Origin: Kiloniella litopenaei
GTDB lineage: Bacteria > Pseudomonadota > Alphaproteobacteria > Kiloniellales > Kiloniellaceae
Assembly: GCF_000982415.1 (NCBI RefSeq)
Contig: NZ_LANI01000020.1
Span: 1 to 64,000, forward strand
Length of the DNA stretch: 64,000 nucleotides
Reading direction: 5' to 3'
Below the pieces are notes generated by a model. It saw only the letters and a program-made list of their open reading frames with translations. It searched no databases and had not been told where the DNA came from. Each line of letters opens with the position of its first letter. Within the stretch, counting starts at the first letter, position 1. The position numbers and the translations under genes are program-made. Shown piece after piece: positions 46,605 to 56,091 of this stretch.

Positions 46605-47258
46605 TTAATCTGTGGTCTTGAAAGCTTTTGTAAAGGCTTCGTACGGATCTTCCGGTACTTCTTCTTTCACTGGTGCTTCGACAACTTCTTCTTCCAATGG
46701 CTCTGGCTTTGGAATGATGCGGCCTGCTTTTTCTGCTTCTTTGATCGCTTTGTCGATTGTCGCGTTCAAATCAACCTGTTTACAAAGGCCAAGCAATACA
46801 GGATCACGGGGACGAATGTTGCTGATGTTCCAGTGAGATCTGTCCCGGATCGCTTGAATGGTTTTCTTTGTTGTCCCAATCAGCTTTGAAACATGGTTGT
46901 CCGTAAGTTCAGGATGATGACGAACCAACCATGCAATCCCGTCTGGCTTGTCCTGACGTTTTGCAATCGGGGTGTAACGTGGACCCTTTGTTCGTTTGGA
47001 TGGTTGCGGCAAATCATCCTGCTGATAAAAACGCAGGGATTTTGAAGAATCCTTTTCGCAGCGTTCCAATTCCGCGCGCGTGATCTGAGAATTTGCAATG
47101 GGGTCCATTCCCCGAATACCTACAGCGACTTCACCATCGGCAATTCCTTGCACTTCCAGCGTGTGAAGTTGACAGAATTCAGCAATCTGCTCAAAGGTGA
47201 GCGATGTGTTCTCGACCAACCAAACGGCGGTCGCTTTTGGCATTAGTGGTTGAGACAT
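46605..47258 (-). CDS. trcR: DUF1013 cell cycle transcriptional regulator, TrcR-like
   Basis: This is a 217-residue DUF1013 protein. It contains MPKATAVWLVENTSLTFEQI near the N-terminus and DGIAWLVRHHPELTDNHVSK in the middle, two HTH-like repeats followed by LIGTTKKTIQAIRDRSHWN. In alphaproteobacteria the family is linked to cell-cycle transcription (TrcR). The C-terminal 40 residues are acidic and Pro/Glu-rich. The symbol rests on family similarity. AGGAGAA lies just upstream of the ATG. Confidence 0.85.
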   Translation of the reverse strand: MSQPLMPKATAVWLVENTSLTFEQIAEFCQLHTLEVQGIADGEVAVGIRGMDPIANSQITRAELERCEKDSSKSLRFYQQDDLPQPSKRTKGPRYTPIAKRQDKPDGIAWLVRHHPELTDNHVSKLIGTTKKTIQAIRDRSHWNISNIRPRDPVLLGLCKQVDLNATIDKAIKEAEKAGRIIPKPEPLEEEVVEAPVKEEVPEDPYEAFTKAFKTTD

Positions 47259-47403
47259 TGGTTCTCCTAATCGTGCCGTCGGCTAATGGTCCTTCGGCTA
47301 CGGTAATACGTATCCAACGGGTGGCTTACCCCGAATATACCGCGAGGCCAAGCAGTAAATAAAGGACCGAGGTGTTTTTTTTGTTAATTAGCTGGCTTTG
47401 GGG

Positions 47404-48414
47404 CTATTTTTCAAGTTTTAAAACGATTTTTCCAATATGTTTGGATGATTCCATTAATTTATGAGCATCTGCCGCTTCGTTCAGGGGCAGGGTCTTATAT
47501 ATTAATGGTCCAAGCTTCCCATCTTCAATGAGCGGCCAGACTCTTTCTTTCAGGTTTTGGCTTATTTGTGCTTTGAATGCTCTGGAACGCGCACGAAGAG
47601 TGGACCCGGTAATCTTCAGGCGTTTTAGCATTACTGGCATGAAGTTTACGTTGGCCTGTGATCCTGAAAGAAAGGCAATAAAGCAAAGGCGGCCATCAGT
47701 GCCCAAGCAGGAAAGATCACGCTGAATATAGTCGCCGCCGACCATGTCGAGAACAACATCAACTCCCTTTCCTTCTGTGAATTTTTTAGATTCTTCAACA
47801 AAATCCTGAGATTTGTAATTGATTGCCAGGTCGGCTCCAAGTTCAAGACAGGCGTTGCACTTTTCATCACTTCCGGCTGTGGTAATAACGTTTGCACCAA
47901 AAGCTTTTGCCAGTTGAATGGCTGTTGTGCCGATACCTGATGTTCCCCCGTGGATCAGAATCGTTTCGCCGAGTTTCAACTCACATCGATCAAAAACATT
48001 ACTCCAGACCGTAAAATAGGTTTCTGGAAGTGCTGCGGCTTCTTTTAGAGAGAGAGTTTTAGGAATAGGCAAACACTGCCCAACCGGGGCGGTACAATAT
48101 TCGGCATATCCCCCGCCACCGACAAGCGCAAGAACCTGATCCCCTATTGCATATCCGGTGGTTTGAGACCCCATTTTGACGATTGTTCCTGAAATCTCAA
48201 GTCCTAGGATATCGGATTCTCCGGGGGGAGGTGGATAAAGCCCTTTGCGTTGAATGACGTCTGGACGATTTACACCGGCATAGCTAACTTTAATAAGGAC
48301 TTCGTCTTGCGCTGGATCAGGAACGGGGCGTTGTACAGGTGCCAGTTGGTCTGCATCTCCATATTCCTTTATCTCGATTGCGGTCATTATTTGGGGAATA
48401 GTATGTTGTGCCAC
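47404..48414 (-). CDS. NAD(P)H-quinone oxidoreductase, zinc-less MDR family
   Basis: This is a 336-residue zeta-crystallin/PIG3-like quinone oxidoreductase. VSYAGVNRPDVIQRKGLYPPP and GLEISG lie in the GroES-like domain, followed by the NADPH-binding segment ILIHGGTSGIGTTAIQLAKA near 160. No structural-zinc Cys cluster is present. It reduces quinones or related carbonyl compounds; the physiological substrate is unknown. The gene is leftward and divergent from the DUF1192 gene. Confidence 0.88.
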   Translation of the reverse strand: MAQHTIPQIMTAIEIKEYGDADQLAPVQRPVPDPAQDEVLIKVSYAGVNRPDVIQRKGLYPPPPGESDILGLEISGTIVKMGSQTTGYAIGDQVLALVGGGGYAEYCTAPVGQCLPIPKTLSLKEAAALPETYFTVWSNVFDRCELKLGETILIHGGTSGIGTTAIQLAKAFGANVITTAGSDEKCNACLELGADLAINYKSQDFVEESKKFTEGKGVDVVLDMVGGDYIQRDLSCLGTDGRLCFIAFLSGSQANVNFMPVMLKRLKITGSTLRARSRAFKAQISQNLKERVWPLIEDGKLGPLIYKTLPLNEAADAHKLMESSKHIGKIVLKLEK

Positions 48415-48528
48415 GGATTAACCCTGTCAGTTATATAATCGGTTGTTTCTCTTTTCGCGCTTCAGTCTAATATGTTGGAAAGACGATTGCCAGTGGGTGA
48501 GAGTTATAGGCGTAAGATAGGGGATGAC

Positions 48529-48711
48529 ATGGATATTGATGATCTTGAACCAAGAAAAGGCAAGCCACAGCTAAAGGATCTGGAGCCTATGGGGTTGGAT
48601 GAACTACGAGAATACATTGCTGCATTAGAAGGCGAGATTGTTCGGGCACAGGCTGAAATTGATCGAAAAGAGAAACATCGCAAGGGGCTGGATGGCTTGT
48701 TCAAAGCCTGA
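48529..48711 (+). CDS. DUF1192 small protein
   Basis: This is a 60-residue acidic helical protein: MDIDDLEPRKG near the start, then LEPMGLDELREYIAALEGEI, the DUF1192 pattern restricted to alphaproteobacteria. Function is unknown. The ATG at 48529 with AGGGGAT upstream is preferred to the in-frame start at 48472. Confidence 0.82.
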   Translation: MDIDDLEPRKGKPQLKDLEPMGLDELREYIAALEGEIVRAQAEIDRKEKHRKGLDGLFKA

Positions 48712-48770
48712 TTTCAGCTGCTAGAGAGTTTGCTGTGCTTGGGTAATAACGCCAGTGACGGGGGGGGATT

Positions 48771-49730
48771 TTGTTCATCAGTTTGGAAATTGTGCTACCA
48801 GTCTTTGCAATTATCCTGTTGGGATATATGGCAGGTAAAAGATTATGGGTTTCGTCTTCTGCCTTAAAAGGGGTGTCTTTTTTTGTGTACTATATGGCTA
48901 TTCCGGCTCTTTTATTTCGGACAATGGCCCAGGGAAACTTGTCATCAGACATTGATTTCTCGCTGATCGGTACCTTTTATAGTGTCTCTCTTTCAATTTT
49001 TATAATCAGTGCCGTTTTAGGGCGCCTTTTTTATGGGCACGGCTTAAAAGAAGCTGCTGTGATGGCCATGGGGGCGACTTATGGCAATCTTTTGTTACTT
49101 GGGTTTCCTTTGGTGTATTCAGCTTTCGGTGATGAGGGCATGGTGCCATTGACGATGCTGATCGCTTTTCAGGCCCCGATACTTATGGCTCTGACGTCGA
49201 TGTTGACTGAATATGATCTGTCGCGAGAAGGGGATGGCGGGAAAGGGGCTAAAACCATTTTACTTTCTTTGGCAAAAGCGATTTGGAGCAACCCTATTAT
49301 TCTTGGGTTGATTGCAGGGGGAATTTATCAGCTTTCAGACTTTGAATTTGTTTCTGTGTTAGATCGTTTTACTGCTTTGCTAGGTGGAGCAGTCGTACCC
49401 TGTGCCCTTTTCTCCTTAGGTGTGTCCCTGACAGAGTTCAAATTAGCAGGCGATTTACGGCAAAGCTTTTTGATCGTGATCTTGAAAACAATTATCTATC
49501 CCTGTGTTGTCGCGATCCTTGTTTTCAACGTGATTGATGTTCCCCCGATGTGGGCTGCTGTTGCCGTTATCCTGGCGGCGCAACCGACTGGAGTGAACGT
49601 TTTTATCTTGGCGCAGCAATATGGTGTCTTTACGGCAAGGGCGGCGTCTGTCGTTCTGTCTTCTACGATTCTATCTGTTGTAACAGTCACTCTGTTGATC
49701 GCATACTATGTGAACGTCTTACCCAAGTAG
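48771..49730 (+). CDS. AEC-family (auxin efflux carrier-like) transporter
   Basis: This is a 319-residue membrane protein with about 10 TM helices in two halves. VLPVFAIILLGYMAGKRL at the N-terminus and AAQPTGVNVFILAQQYG near the C-terminus are family hallmarks. AEC proteins export or import small organic acids; the substrate is unknown. The start is TTG preceded by a G7A run that could serve as ribosome site. It lies 35 bp upstream of the 3-hydroxybutyrate dehydrogenase gene and may be cotranscribed, suggesting a linked substrate (inference). Confidence 0.85.
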   Translation: MFISLEIVLPVFAIILLGYMAGKRLWVSSSALKGVSFFVYYMAIPALLFRTMAQGNLSSDIDFSLIGTFYSVSLSIFIISAVLGRLFYGHGLKEAAVMAMGATYGNLLLLGFPLVYSAFGDEGMVPLTMLIAFQAPILMALTSMLTEYDLSREGDGGKGAKTILLSLAKAIWSNPIILGLIAGGIYQLSDFEFVSVLDRFTALLGGAVVPCALFSLGVSLTEFKLAGDLRQSFLIVILKTIIYPCVVAILVFNVIDVPPMWAAVAVILAAQPTGVNVFILAQQYGVFTARAASVVLSSTILSVVTVTLLIAYYVNVLPK

Positions 49731-49765
49731 TTATCATCAGTTTTTACGATACAGGAGAAATAAAT

Positions 49766-50554
49766 ATGCCGGGCCTTAAAGGGAAAGTGGCGGTTATAAC
49801 AGGATCGACCAGCGGTATTGGCAAGGGCATTGCGGAATGCTTGGCCGCAGAAGGAGCTGATATTATGCTGAACGGTTTTGGGGATCGATCAGAAATTGCG
49901 GATCTGGAGAAAAAAATTGCTACTGAGTACGGCGTAAAAGTTACTTATTCAAGCGCGGACATGAGCCAGCCAAGTGAGATTGTCGGAATGATATCTGAAG
50001 CCCAAAAGAAACTTGGGAATGTTGATATTCTAGTGAATAATGCCGGCATTCAGCATGTCTCACCTGTGGATGAATTCCCCGAAGATCGTTGGGATTCTGT
50101 CATTGCAATTAATCTTTCGTCTGCCTTTCATTCAATCAAGGCGGCATTACCATTTATGAAAGACAAGGGGTGGGGGCGTATTATCAATGTCGCTTCAGCG
50201 CATGGTCTAACCGCATCGCCGAATAAATCTGCCTATGTTGCAGCAAAACACGGCGTGGTCGGCCTAACAAAAGCCGTTGCGTTAGAAGTGGCCACAAATG
50301 GTATTACTGTAAATGCCATTTGCCCGGGGTGGGTTCTAACGGATTTGGTTCGTGCTCAAATTGAGGCAAGAGCAAAAGAGAGTGGGCGAACTTTTGAGGA
50401 TGAAAAACGGGCTCTTGTTTCGGAAAAAACACCATCACAGGATTTTTCTACGCCTGAACAAATCGGAAAACTTGCAGCTTTTCTATGTAGTGATGCTGCT
50501 AATCAAATGACTGGCGCCCCTTATTCTGTAGATGGTGGCTGGATGGCGCAATAA
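49766..50554 (+). CDS. 3-hydroxybutyrate dehydrogenase (SDR family)
   Basis: This is a 262-residue short-chain dehydrogenase. TGSTSGIGKGIAE is the NAD loop, NNAGIQH the structural motif, and SAYVAAKHG supplies the Tyr-x3-Lys pair. GIQHVSPVDEFPEDRW and CPGWVLTDLVRAQI are characteristic of D-3-hydroxybutyrate dehydrogenase. It oxidises 3-hydroxybutyrate to acetoacetate, as in PHB or ketone-body use. GGAG precedes the ATG at 9 nt. Confidence 0.9.
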   Translation: MPGLKGKVAVITGSTSGIGKGIAECLAAEGADIMLNGFGDRSEIADLEKKIATEYGVKVTYSSADMSQPSEIVGMISEAQKKLGNVDILVNNAGIQHVSPVDEFPEDRWDSVIAINLSSAFHSIKAALPFMKDKGWGRIINVASAHGLTASPNKSAYVAAKHGVVGLTKAVALEVATNGITVNAICPGWVLTDLVRAQIEARAKESGRTFEDEKRALVSEKTPSQDFSTPEQIGKLAAFLCSDAANQMTGAPYSVDGGWMAQ

Positions 50555-51053
50555 TTTAGCAAGTCATTATTATCATTATTTATTCTCTATCCGGGGAAAT
50601 ACAATAAACAAGAGATTTGTTTTATTGTATTTCCCTTTAATTTTACCTCTTGAAAACCAAAAAATAGATCTTAAATCTTTAAGTGTAAGAACAAGATTTA
50701 GTTTGTTAACTATTTTTTAGTTCATTTCTTGTAATCTTGTAATGTCAAAAAAGGTTTTTTAGTTTTTTTATTACTAGTTGTCTTTTTTTTGATGCCTCCC
50801 TGTTGACTTGCCGCCGGTTTTTTACCGGCGGATTTTTTTGTTTAATACTTTGATATTATTTAAATAATTACTCATCTAAATAAAAAATAGCGTCTGAAAA
50901 AAGGCAAACTTTGTCGTAAAAATGTCAAAAAACAAAACAAGGTCTTGACGAGAGGCTCGAGTCTTCATAACCTCTTGCATAACAAAGGCAAGTTGACAGG
51001 GTGGACAAACAGACCAAACGACATAGATCGTAATGTCTGTTAGATATATTGCC
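50555..51053. other. AT-rich intergenic region
   Basis: About 500 bp without a supported protein gene. It contains the terminator at 50811-50838, which is 257 bp past the upstream gene, so a long 3' UTR or an undetected small RNA is possible. The open frame on the minus strand at 50876-51064 has no family features. Confidence 0.4.
50811..50838 (+). terminator. Rho-independent terminator
   Basis: CCGCCGGT/ACCGGCGG stem with a T-rich 5-nt loop, followed by a run of seven T. Confidence 0.88.
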
Positions 51054-51097
51054 AAAAAAAACAAAGGCCGAGCTTATGGAATTAAGCTCGGCCTTTG
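51054..51097 (-). terminator. Terminator of the hsp20 gene
   Basis: A 15-bp perfect stem (51062-51076 with 51083-51097) is followed on the minus strand by an 8-T run. It lies 19 bp beyond the hsp20 stop. Confidence 0.9.
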
Positions 51098-51115
51098 GCA
51101 TTTCTAGGCTATGAA

Positions 51116-51577
51116 TTATTTTTGATCTATTAGCTCAGGTTCTTTGGATGTCCCATTTGAAATTGGGATTGTTCTTGGCTTTTTTGATTCTGGAATTTCG
51201 CGTGCCAGTTCAATGACAAGTAACCCGTTTTCAAGGGTCGCCCCGGTTACTTTTATATGATCAGCTAAATCAAAGCTCTTCTCGAAAGATCTATTGGCGA
51301 TCCCTCTGTGCAAGTAGGTAACTTGTTCGTCTTTATCACGTTCTTTTTTACCGGAAACATGAAGAGAGTTTTCTTTGATTGTGATTTCGAGTTCGTCTTG
51401 AGCAAACCCAGCAATAGCCATTGTTATGCGATAATCATGCTCTGCTATTTTCTCTATATTATAGGGGGGATAGCTGGAAGATGCAGTATCAGGTCTGGCT
51501 GATGCATCGAGCATGTTCATCATGCGGTCAAAACCGACAGTGGCGCGTAGTAATGGTGTAAGGTCACGATGGTGCAT
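51116..51577 (-). CDS. Hsp20/alpha-crystallin small heat-shock protein
   Basis: This 153-residue IbpA-type small heat-shock protein starts MHHRDLTPLLRATVGFDRMM, continues YPPYNIEKIAEHDYRITMAI and closes the crystallin domain with LENGLLVIELAREIPE. It holds unfolded proteins for the DnaK system. The ribosome site AAAGGGAG may be paired with an upstream TTGCTC in the leader. Strong terminator downstream. Confidence 0.92.
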   Translation of the reverse strand: MHHRDLTPLLRATVGFDRMMNMLDASARPDTASSSYPPYNIEKIAEHDYRITMAIAGFAQDELEITIKENSLHVSGKKERDKDEQVTYLHRGIANRSFEKSFDLADHIKVTGATLENGLLVIELAREIPESKKPRTIPISNGTSKEPELIDQK

Positions 51578-51930
51578 TGCGTGTTCTCCCTTTGAGCAAC
51601 AAGCTTAACAGTTAGCCTACCTTCATGGTCAGGCCAGCGAATACTAAGAAGCCCTATTGGCACTTCTTGTAGTATTTGAGTTAAGTGTGGATATAATTAT
51701 TTTCAAGATATATCCCTCAAAAAAATACATGGTTTGAAAAGAGATACTTTATTCTCAAAGCTATTGTTGAATATTTGGAGGTCTGGCCGGGGGAATGTTT
51801 TATCGAATCTAGGTCAAATAGAGTATGGAATTGATTTTACAGGCCAAGAATTTGTTAAGGCCCTTGTGCTAGATTGTAAAAAACTCTGCATGTATCTGTG
51901 TTTATCAGGGCGGTGATAATCAGGCTGTTT
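51578..51930. other. Divergent promoter region of hsp20 and DUF1465 genes
   Basis: About 350 bp with no supported gene. On the minus strand a CTTGAAA box (near 51704) could be a heat-shock -35 element, but I do not find a well-placed RpoH -10. Confidence 0.35.
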
Positions 51931-52338
51931 ATGGTTACGTATCTGGATTCGACTTATCAGGAGGCATTGTCTCTGACAAAAGAGGCAAGAGATTATCTGG
52001 CAAACAGAGCCAGTAACCGTCATCCATGGTTAAAACCAGAAGACAGATTACAGATTTGTTGTGAAAGTATGCGTCTTACAACGCGTTTAACACAGGTCGT
52101 GGCCTGGCTTTTGATGCAACGGGCAGTTCTGAATGGCGAGGTTTCTCTGGATGAAGCCAGAAAACCAGACAATCGCATATCCGGTCAAGGTGTCTGCGAG
52201 CCGTCAGACAAATTGCCTGATGGTGCAGATCCGCGAATGGTCGACCTAATGGGGCGAAGCCATCAGCTGTACATGCGTGTGGCCCGTTTGGATTCTCAGT
52301 TGGATCGGGCGGATCGAGCAAAAAAAAAGGCTCCGTAA
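51931..52338 (+). CDS. DUF1465-family protein
   Basis: This is a 135-residue alphaproteobacterial DUF1465 protein: TYQEALSLTKEARDYLANRA, LRLTTRLTQVVAWLLMQRA-like helix (here MRLTTRLTQVVAWLL) and LMGRSHQLYMRVARLD. The family includes regulators linked to cell-cycle and stress genes, with the exact role not settled. The ATG at 51931 begins the conserved region; an extended start at 51898 is less likely. Its stop codon lies in the loop of the terminator shared with rpmE. Confidence 0.82.
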   Translation: MVTYLDSTYQEALSLTKEARDYLANRASNRHPWLKPEDRLQICCESMRLTTRLTQVVAWLLMQRAVLNGEVSLDEARKPDNRISGQGVCEPSDKLPDGADPRMVDLMGRSHQLYMRVARLDSQLDRADRAKKKAP

Positions 52339-52352
52339 AACGGAACCTTTTT
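52325..52352. terminator. Bidirectional terminator between DUF1465 gene and rpmE
   Basis: AAAGGCTCCG/CGGAACCTTT stem (one mismatch or wobble) with A- and T-tracts on either side; serves both convergent genes and includes the DUF1465 stop codon. Confidence 0.8.
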
Positions 52353-52372
52353 TAACATTTAAACAGTTTGGC

Positions 52373-52597
52373 TTAGTTCTTGATGCCAAAAGCTGCAAAA
52401 CGCTTGTTGAACTTGGCAACCTGTCCGCCGGTATCAACCAAGCGGTGCTCGCCAGTCCAAGCTGGATGACTCTTAGGGTCAATATCAAGACGCATTACAT
52501 CGCCTTCTTTGCCCCATGTAGAGCGTGTTTCGAATTCACTGCCATCAGTCATAACAACTTTGATGGTGTGGTATTCTGGATGAATATCTTTTTTCAT
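52373..52597 (-). CDS. rpmE: 50S ribosomal protein L31
   Basis: This 74-residue L31 starts [20 protein letters not shown] and contains [20 protein letters not shown]. The Cys residues of zinc-binding (C+) L31 are absent, so it is the zinc-independent form. Common in alphaproteobacteria next to an ABC exporter gene, as here. Confidence 0.95.
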   Translation of the reverse strand: MKKDIHPEYHTIKVVMTDGSEFETRSTWGKEGDVMRLDIDPKSHPAWTGEHRLVDTGGQVAKFNKRFAAFGIKN

Positions 52598-52823
52598 AGT
52601 CCGTATCCCCTTAGGAAGCGGGGGCTATTTAACCGAACCTGTGCCAAGAGGCAAGTTAATTCCACGAATCGTGAAAAATTACCTGTCAGAGGCATAGGGT
52701 CGCATTGAAGCCGTTAATAAATTGTGGTTTCTCATACTGGAGTACAAAGGTCAATTCCGTTATTAGGTAAGTTATTATTTTTATGGGCACCAGAAATGGA
52801 GTCCTTGTGCAGGAAAGACAGGT

Positions 52824-54656
52824 ATGAGCCGCAACAGTGAAAAGAATTTAGCTGTCACATCGAAAGAAGATGCGCCTAAAAGCAAAGAGTTAAAGCACCT
52901 ATTGCTGCTATGGCAATTTGTCCGCCCGTACAAGCTTCAGGTCTGTGGCGCGATGCTTGCGCTTGTCATTGCCGCAGGAACAGTTCTTGGTCTTGGTAGA
53001 GGGCTTAGAGCCCTCATTGATCAGGGATTTTCCAGTGGTAATAGTGGACTTCTTGATCAAGCGGTCTTTGTTTTGTTCGGTGTCACAGTGCTTTTGGCAT
53101 TGGCCAGCTATTCTCGTTATTTCCTGGTTTCGTGGATTGGCGAGCGGGTGGTTGCCGATATCCGTTCAGCCGTATTCGGGCACATCATTAAAATGTCGCC
53201 TGCCTTTTTCGAAGTCACTCGAAGTGGAGAGGTTCTTTCCAGACTGACAACGGATACAACGCTTTTACAGGTTGTCGTTGGATCATCCTTTTCCATCGCT
53301 CTTCGTAATTTACTGATGTTTTTTGGGGGATTGGTTCTTCTTATTATTACATCACCAAAATTAACGGGGTTTGTCGCGCTTGTTATTCCATTCGTTTTGA
53401 TCCCGATTCTATTCTTCGGGCGTAAAGTGCGTGCGTTGAGCAAAGACAGTCAGGATCGAATTGCAGACGTTGGTGTCTATGCGGACGAGACAATCGGGGC
53501 GATTCGCACCGTACAGGCCTTTAGTCATGAAGATCTTGATCGTCAGTATTTTTCTAGTCGTGTTGAGGATGCTTTTTCGACAGCAGTAACCCGAATCCGG
53601 TTTCGCGCCCTGCTGACGGCGATCGTCATTGTTCTGGTTTTTGGTTCTATCAGCGCGATACTCTGGGTTGGCGGTCGTGATGTTCTGGCCGGACGTATAA
53701 CAGCGGGGGAACTGTCTTCGTTTGTTTTCTATGCAATTGTGGTTGCGGGCTCTCTTGGGGCCTTTAGCGAAGTTATTGGTGATTTACAGCGCGCAGCAGG
53801 GGCAACTGAGAGATTGTTAAGTCTTTTGGCCCTTGAAACAGATATCGCTGCACCGGAAACACCAGTACCGTTGCCTGAGAAAATCAAAGGGGCTGTTTCT
53901 TTCTCCAATGTAAGCTTTAATTATCCATCCCGGCCGACGCAGTCGGCGATGACTGGTTTCACGGCGGATATTAAGGCAGGGGAGAAGGTGGCCATCGTAG
54001 GCCCGTCCGGCGCCGGAAAGACCACTGTCTTTCAACTATTACTCCGCTACTATGATGTGCAACAGGGTGTTGTGAAGATTGATGGTGTTGATCTTCCTGA
54101 CTTTGACCCCGTTGAAATGCGCAAGCACATTGGTTTGGTTTCACAAGAACCTGTGGTGTTTTCGGCCACGGCTTACGAGAATATCCGCTATGGCCGTCCG
54201 GATGCCAGTCATGAAGAGATCGTCAATGCTGCCAAAGCTGCCTCAGCACATGATTTTCTGGAGAAGCTACCGGAAGGGTATGACACCTATCTCGGCGAAA
54301 AGGGTGTGCGTCTCTCTGGTGGACAGAGACAGCGTCTTGCTATTGCCCGTGCGATTTTGAGGGATCCCGAAATTTTACTTCTTGATGAAGCGACTTCTGC
54401 TTTGGATTCTCAAAGTGAAGTGGCTGTTCAAAAAGCTTTGGATAATCTTTTGGAAGGGCGGACGACATTGATGATTGCGCACCGCTTGGCGACTGTTCTA
54501 AAGGCCGATCGTATCCTGGTCATGGACGAGGGGCGAATAGTGGCAAGTGGGACGCACGCTGAATTGGTTAAGCAGGACGGTCTCTATGCGCGTTTGGCAG
54601 AGCTGCAGTTCGGTCAGGATATGGACGCTGAGTTAACGGTTCAGGCCGCAAGCTAA
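52824..54656 (+). CDS. MsbA-like half ABC exporter (fused permease-ATPase)
   Basis: This 610-residue exporter has an N-terminal permease with 6 TM helices (about 30-330) and a C-terminal nucleotide-binding domain. Walker A GPSGAGKTT lies near 395, the signature LSGGQRQRLAIARAIL near 497-510, Walker B ILLLDEATSALD and the switch AHRLAT follow. Works as a homodimer. The closest group by eye is the ABC transporter family beside rpmE in Rhodospirillales; lipid or drug substrate is unknown. Confidence 0.9.
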   Translation: MSRNSEKNLAVTSKEDAPKSKELKHLLLLWQFVRPYKLQVCGAMLALVIAAGTVLGLGRGLRALIDQGFSSGNSGLLDQAVFVLFGVTVLLALASYSRYFLVSWIGERVVADIRSAVFGHIIKMSPAFFEVTRSGEVLSRLTTDTTLLQVVVGSSFSIALRNLLMFFGGLVLLIITSPKLTGFVALVIPFVLIPILFFGRKVRALSKDSQDRIADVGVYADETIGAIRTVQAFSHEDLDRQYFSSRVEDAFSTAVTRIRFRALLTAIVIVLVFGSISAILWVGGRDVLAGRITAGELSSFVFYAIVVAGSLGAFSEVIGDLQRAAGATERLLSLLALETDIAAPETPVPLPEKIKGAVSFSNVSFNYPSRPTQSAMTGFTADIKAGEKVAIVGPSGAGKTTVFQLLLRYYDVQQGVVKIDGVDLPDFDPVEMRKHIGLVSQEPVVFSATAYENIRYGRPDASHEEIVNAAKAASAHDFLEKLPEGYDTYLGEKGVRLSGGQRQRLAIARAILRDPEILLLDEATSALDSQSEVAVQKALDNLLEGRTTLMIAHRLATVLKADRILVMDEGRIVASGTHAELVKQDGLYARLAELQFGQDMDAELTVQAAS

Positions 54657-54725
54657 GCTTTCCTTTTTCCAGACGCGTTTTCTTGCTGTGGAAAATGTTC
54701 TTGTGACTTTAGGGGATTCTCCGCC

Positions 54726-54764
54726 AAAAGGTTATTAAGGGGTGACTTTTCTTAATAGCCTTTT
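54726..54764. terminator. Bidirectional terminator
   Basis: AAAAGGTTATTAAG pairs with CTTAATAGCCTTTT (one G-T) between convergent genes. It overlaps the stop codon of the OmpA-domain gene. Confidence 0.7.
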
Positions 54765-56085
54765 AGCGTTGTGTCAGCTTGAGTTCGATACGGCGGTTAC
54801 GTCTAAAGGCTATTTCATCACGGCTGCTATCCAGGGGCTGGAATTGGCCAAAGCCTGTCGCGGCCAGTCTGGACGCCGGTATGCCCTGAGTGATCAGGAA
54901 TTTGACCACTGATATGGCTCTTGCTGTCGAAAGTTCCCAATTTGATGGGAATTCAGCCGTAGAGATTGGCTGTACATCAGTGTGGCCGTCTACCCGTAGA
55001 ATCCAGTCGATATCATCGGGAATATTGGCTGAAAGCTCTTTGAGAGTGTTTGCCAATTGCCCTAACTGTTCCTGTCCGCCAGCCTCCAGCGTTGCTGAAC
55101 CGCTGGAAAAAAGAACTTCGGATTGAAAGACAAAACGATCTCCTACAATCCGGATATCCTGTCGGTTTCCCAGAACTTCACGAAGCTTGCCAAAGAATTC
55201 AGATCTGTACCTTGCCAGCTGTTGCACTTTGGTTGCCAGGGCAACGTTAAGCCGCTTGCCAAGGTCGATAATCTGGGTTTCCTGTGCTGCGTTGATGGCT
55301 TCGGTGATTTCCAGTGTAGCTGATATATCCGAGAGCTGTTTGCGAAGCGCAGCAATTTGCTGGTTTAGCAATACAACTTCTGTTTGGGCTTCTTCTGTGA
55401 GTGCTTTTTGACCAGAGATATCAGTTTCAGCAGTTGCGAGCTTTTCCGTCAGATTATCACGGAGCTCTTTAAGTAAGGCGATTTCCGCGAGCTGGGTTTC
55501 GACCTTCTCTTTATCAGCTTCAATTACTTTATAAGCGTCTTCCAGTTCAGCATTCACCTTGGCGGATTCTGCGGATAATTTAGCTGCTGCTTGTTCCAAT
55601 GCGGATAGCTGCTCTTCAAGACTCTTTTTATCATCCAGAAGCTTTTGTTTGTCGCTTTCTAGTTGATCATGGTTGTCTTGTAAGAGCGCTTGTGCACCTA
55701 CAAGATCCTTGAGTTCCTTACTGACTGACAGTAATTCACCTTCCAGATTTTCCTTGTCTTCGGAAAGAGCAGCGAGCTGATTGGCAAGGCTGTCGCGTGA
55801 GGATATGGAACTTTGTAATTCGGTCGTAAGCTGTGTAACGCTGGAACGTAATCTGGTATTCGCTGACTTCTCCAACGAAAGTAATTCGGCAAGCTCGCTA
55901 ATTTCTCTGTTCAGGTTCGACAGCGCTTTGTCTTTACCGCTTAGCGCATTGCTGAGGGTGAACTGGGCAACCATAAAGACCATGAGAACAAAAATGATTA
56001 CAAGCAACAGTGTTGCCAAGGCGTCGACGAAACCAGGCCAGATGTTAATTGATCTTTTGCTGCTTCTGCGACTTGCCGAAAACAT
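54763..56085 (-). CDS. MotB-like OmpA-domain protein with long coiled coil
   Basis: This is a 440-residue inner-membrane protein. One TM helix at about 20-45 (FVDALATLLLVIIFVLMVFM) is followed by a long coiled coil (about 55-285, many Leu/Glu/Lys heptads) and a peptidoglycan-binding OmpA_C domain (about 315-440, DGHTDVQPIS and RNRRIELKL). With the MotA-like partner 6 bp upstream it probably forms a proton-channel stator-like complex. No flagellar genes are near; an envelope or division role is more likely (inference). Confidence 0.85.
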   Translation of the reverse strand: MFSASRRSSKRSINIWPGFVDALATLLLVIIFVLMVFMVAQFTLSNALSGKDKALSNLNREISELAELLSLEKSANTRLRSSVTQLTTELQSSISSRDSLANQLAALSEDKENLEGELLSVSKELKDLVGAQALLQDNHDQLESDKQKLLDDKKSLEEQLSALEQAAAKLSAESAKVNAELEDAYKVIEADKEKVETQLAEIALLKELRDNLTEKLATAETDISGQKALTEEAQTEVVLLNQQIAALRKQLSDISATLEITEAINAAQETQIIDLGKRLNVALATKVQQLARYRSEFFGKLREVLGNRQDIRIVGDRFVFQSEVLFSSGSATLEAGGQEQLGQLANTLKELSANIPDDIDWILRVDGHTDVQPISTAEFPSNWELSTARAISVVKFLITQGIPASRLAATGFGQFQPLDSSRDEIAFRRNRRIELKLTQR

Positions 56086-56091
56086 ACGGGG

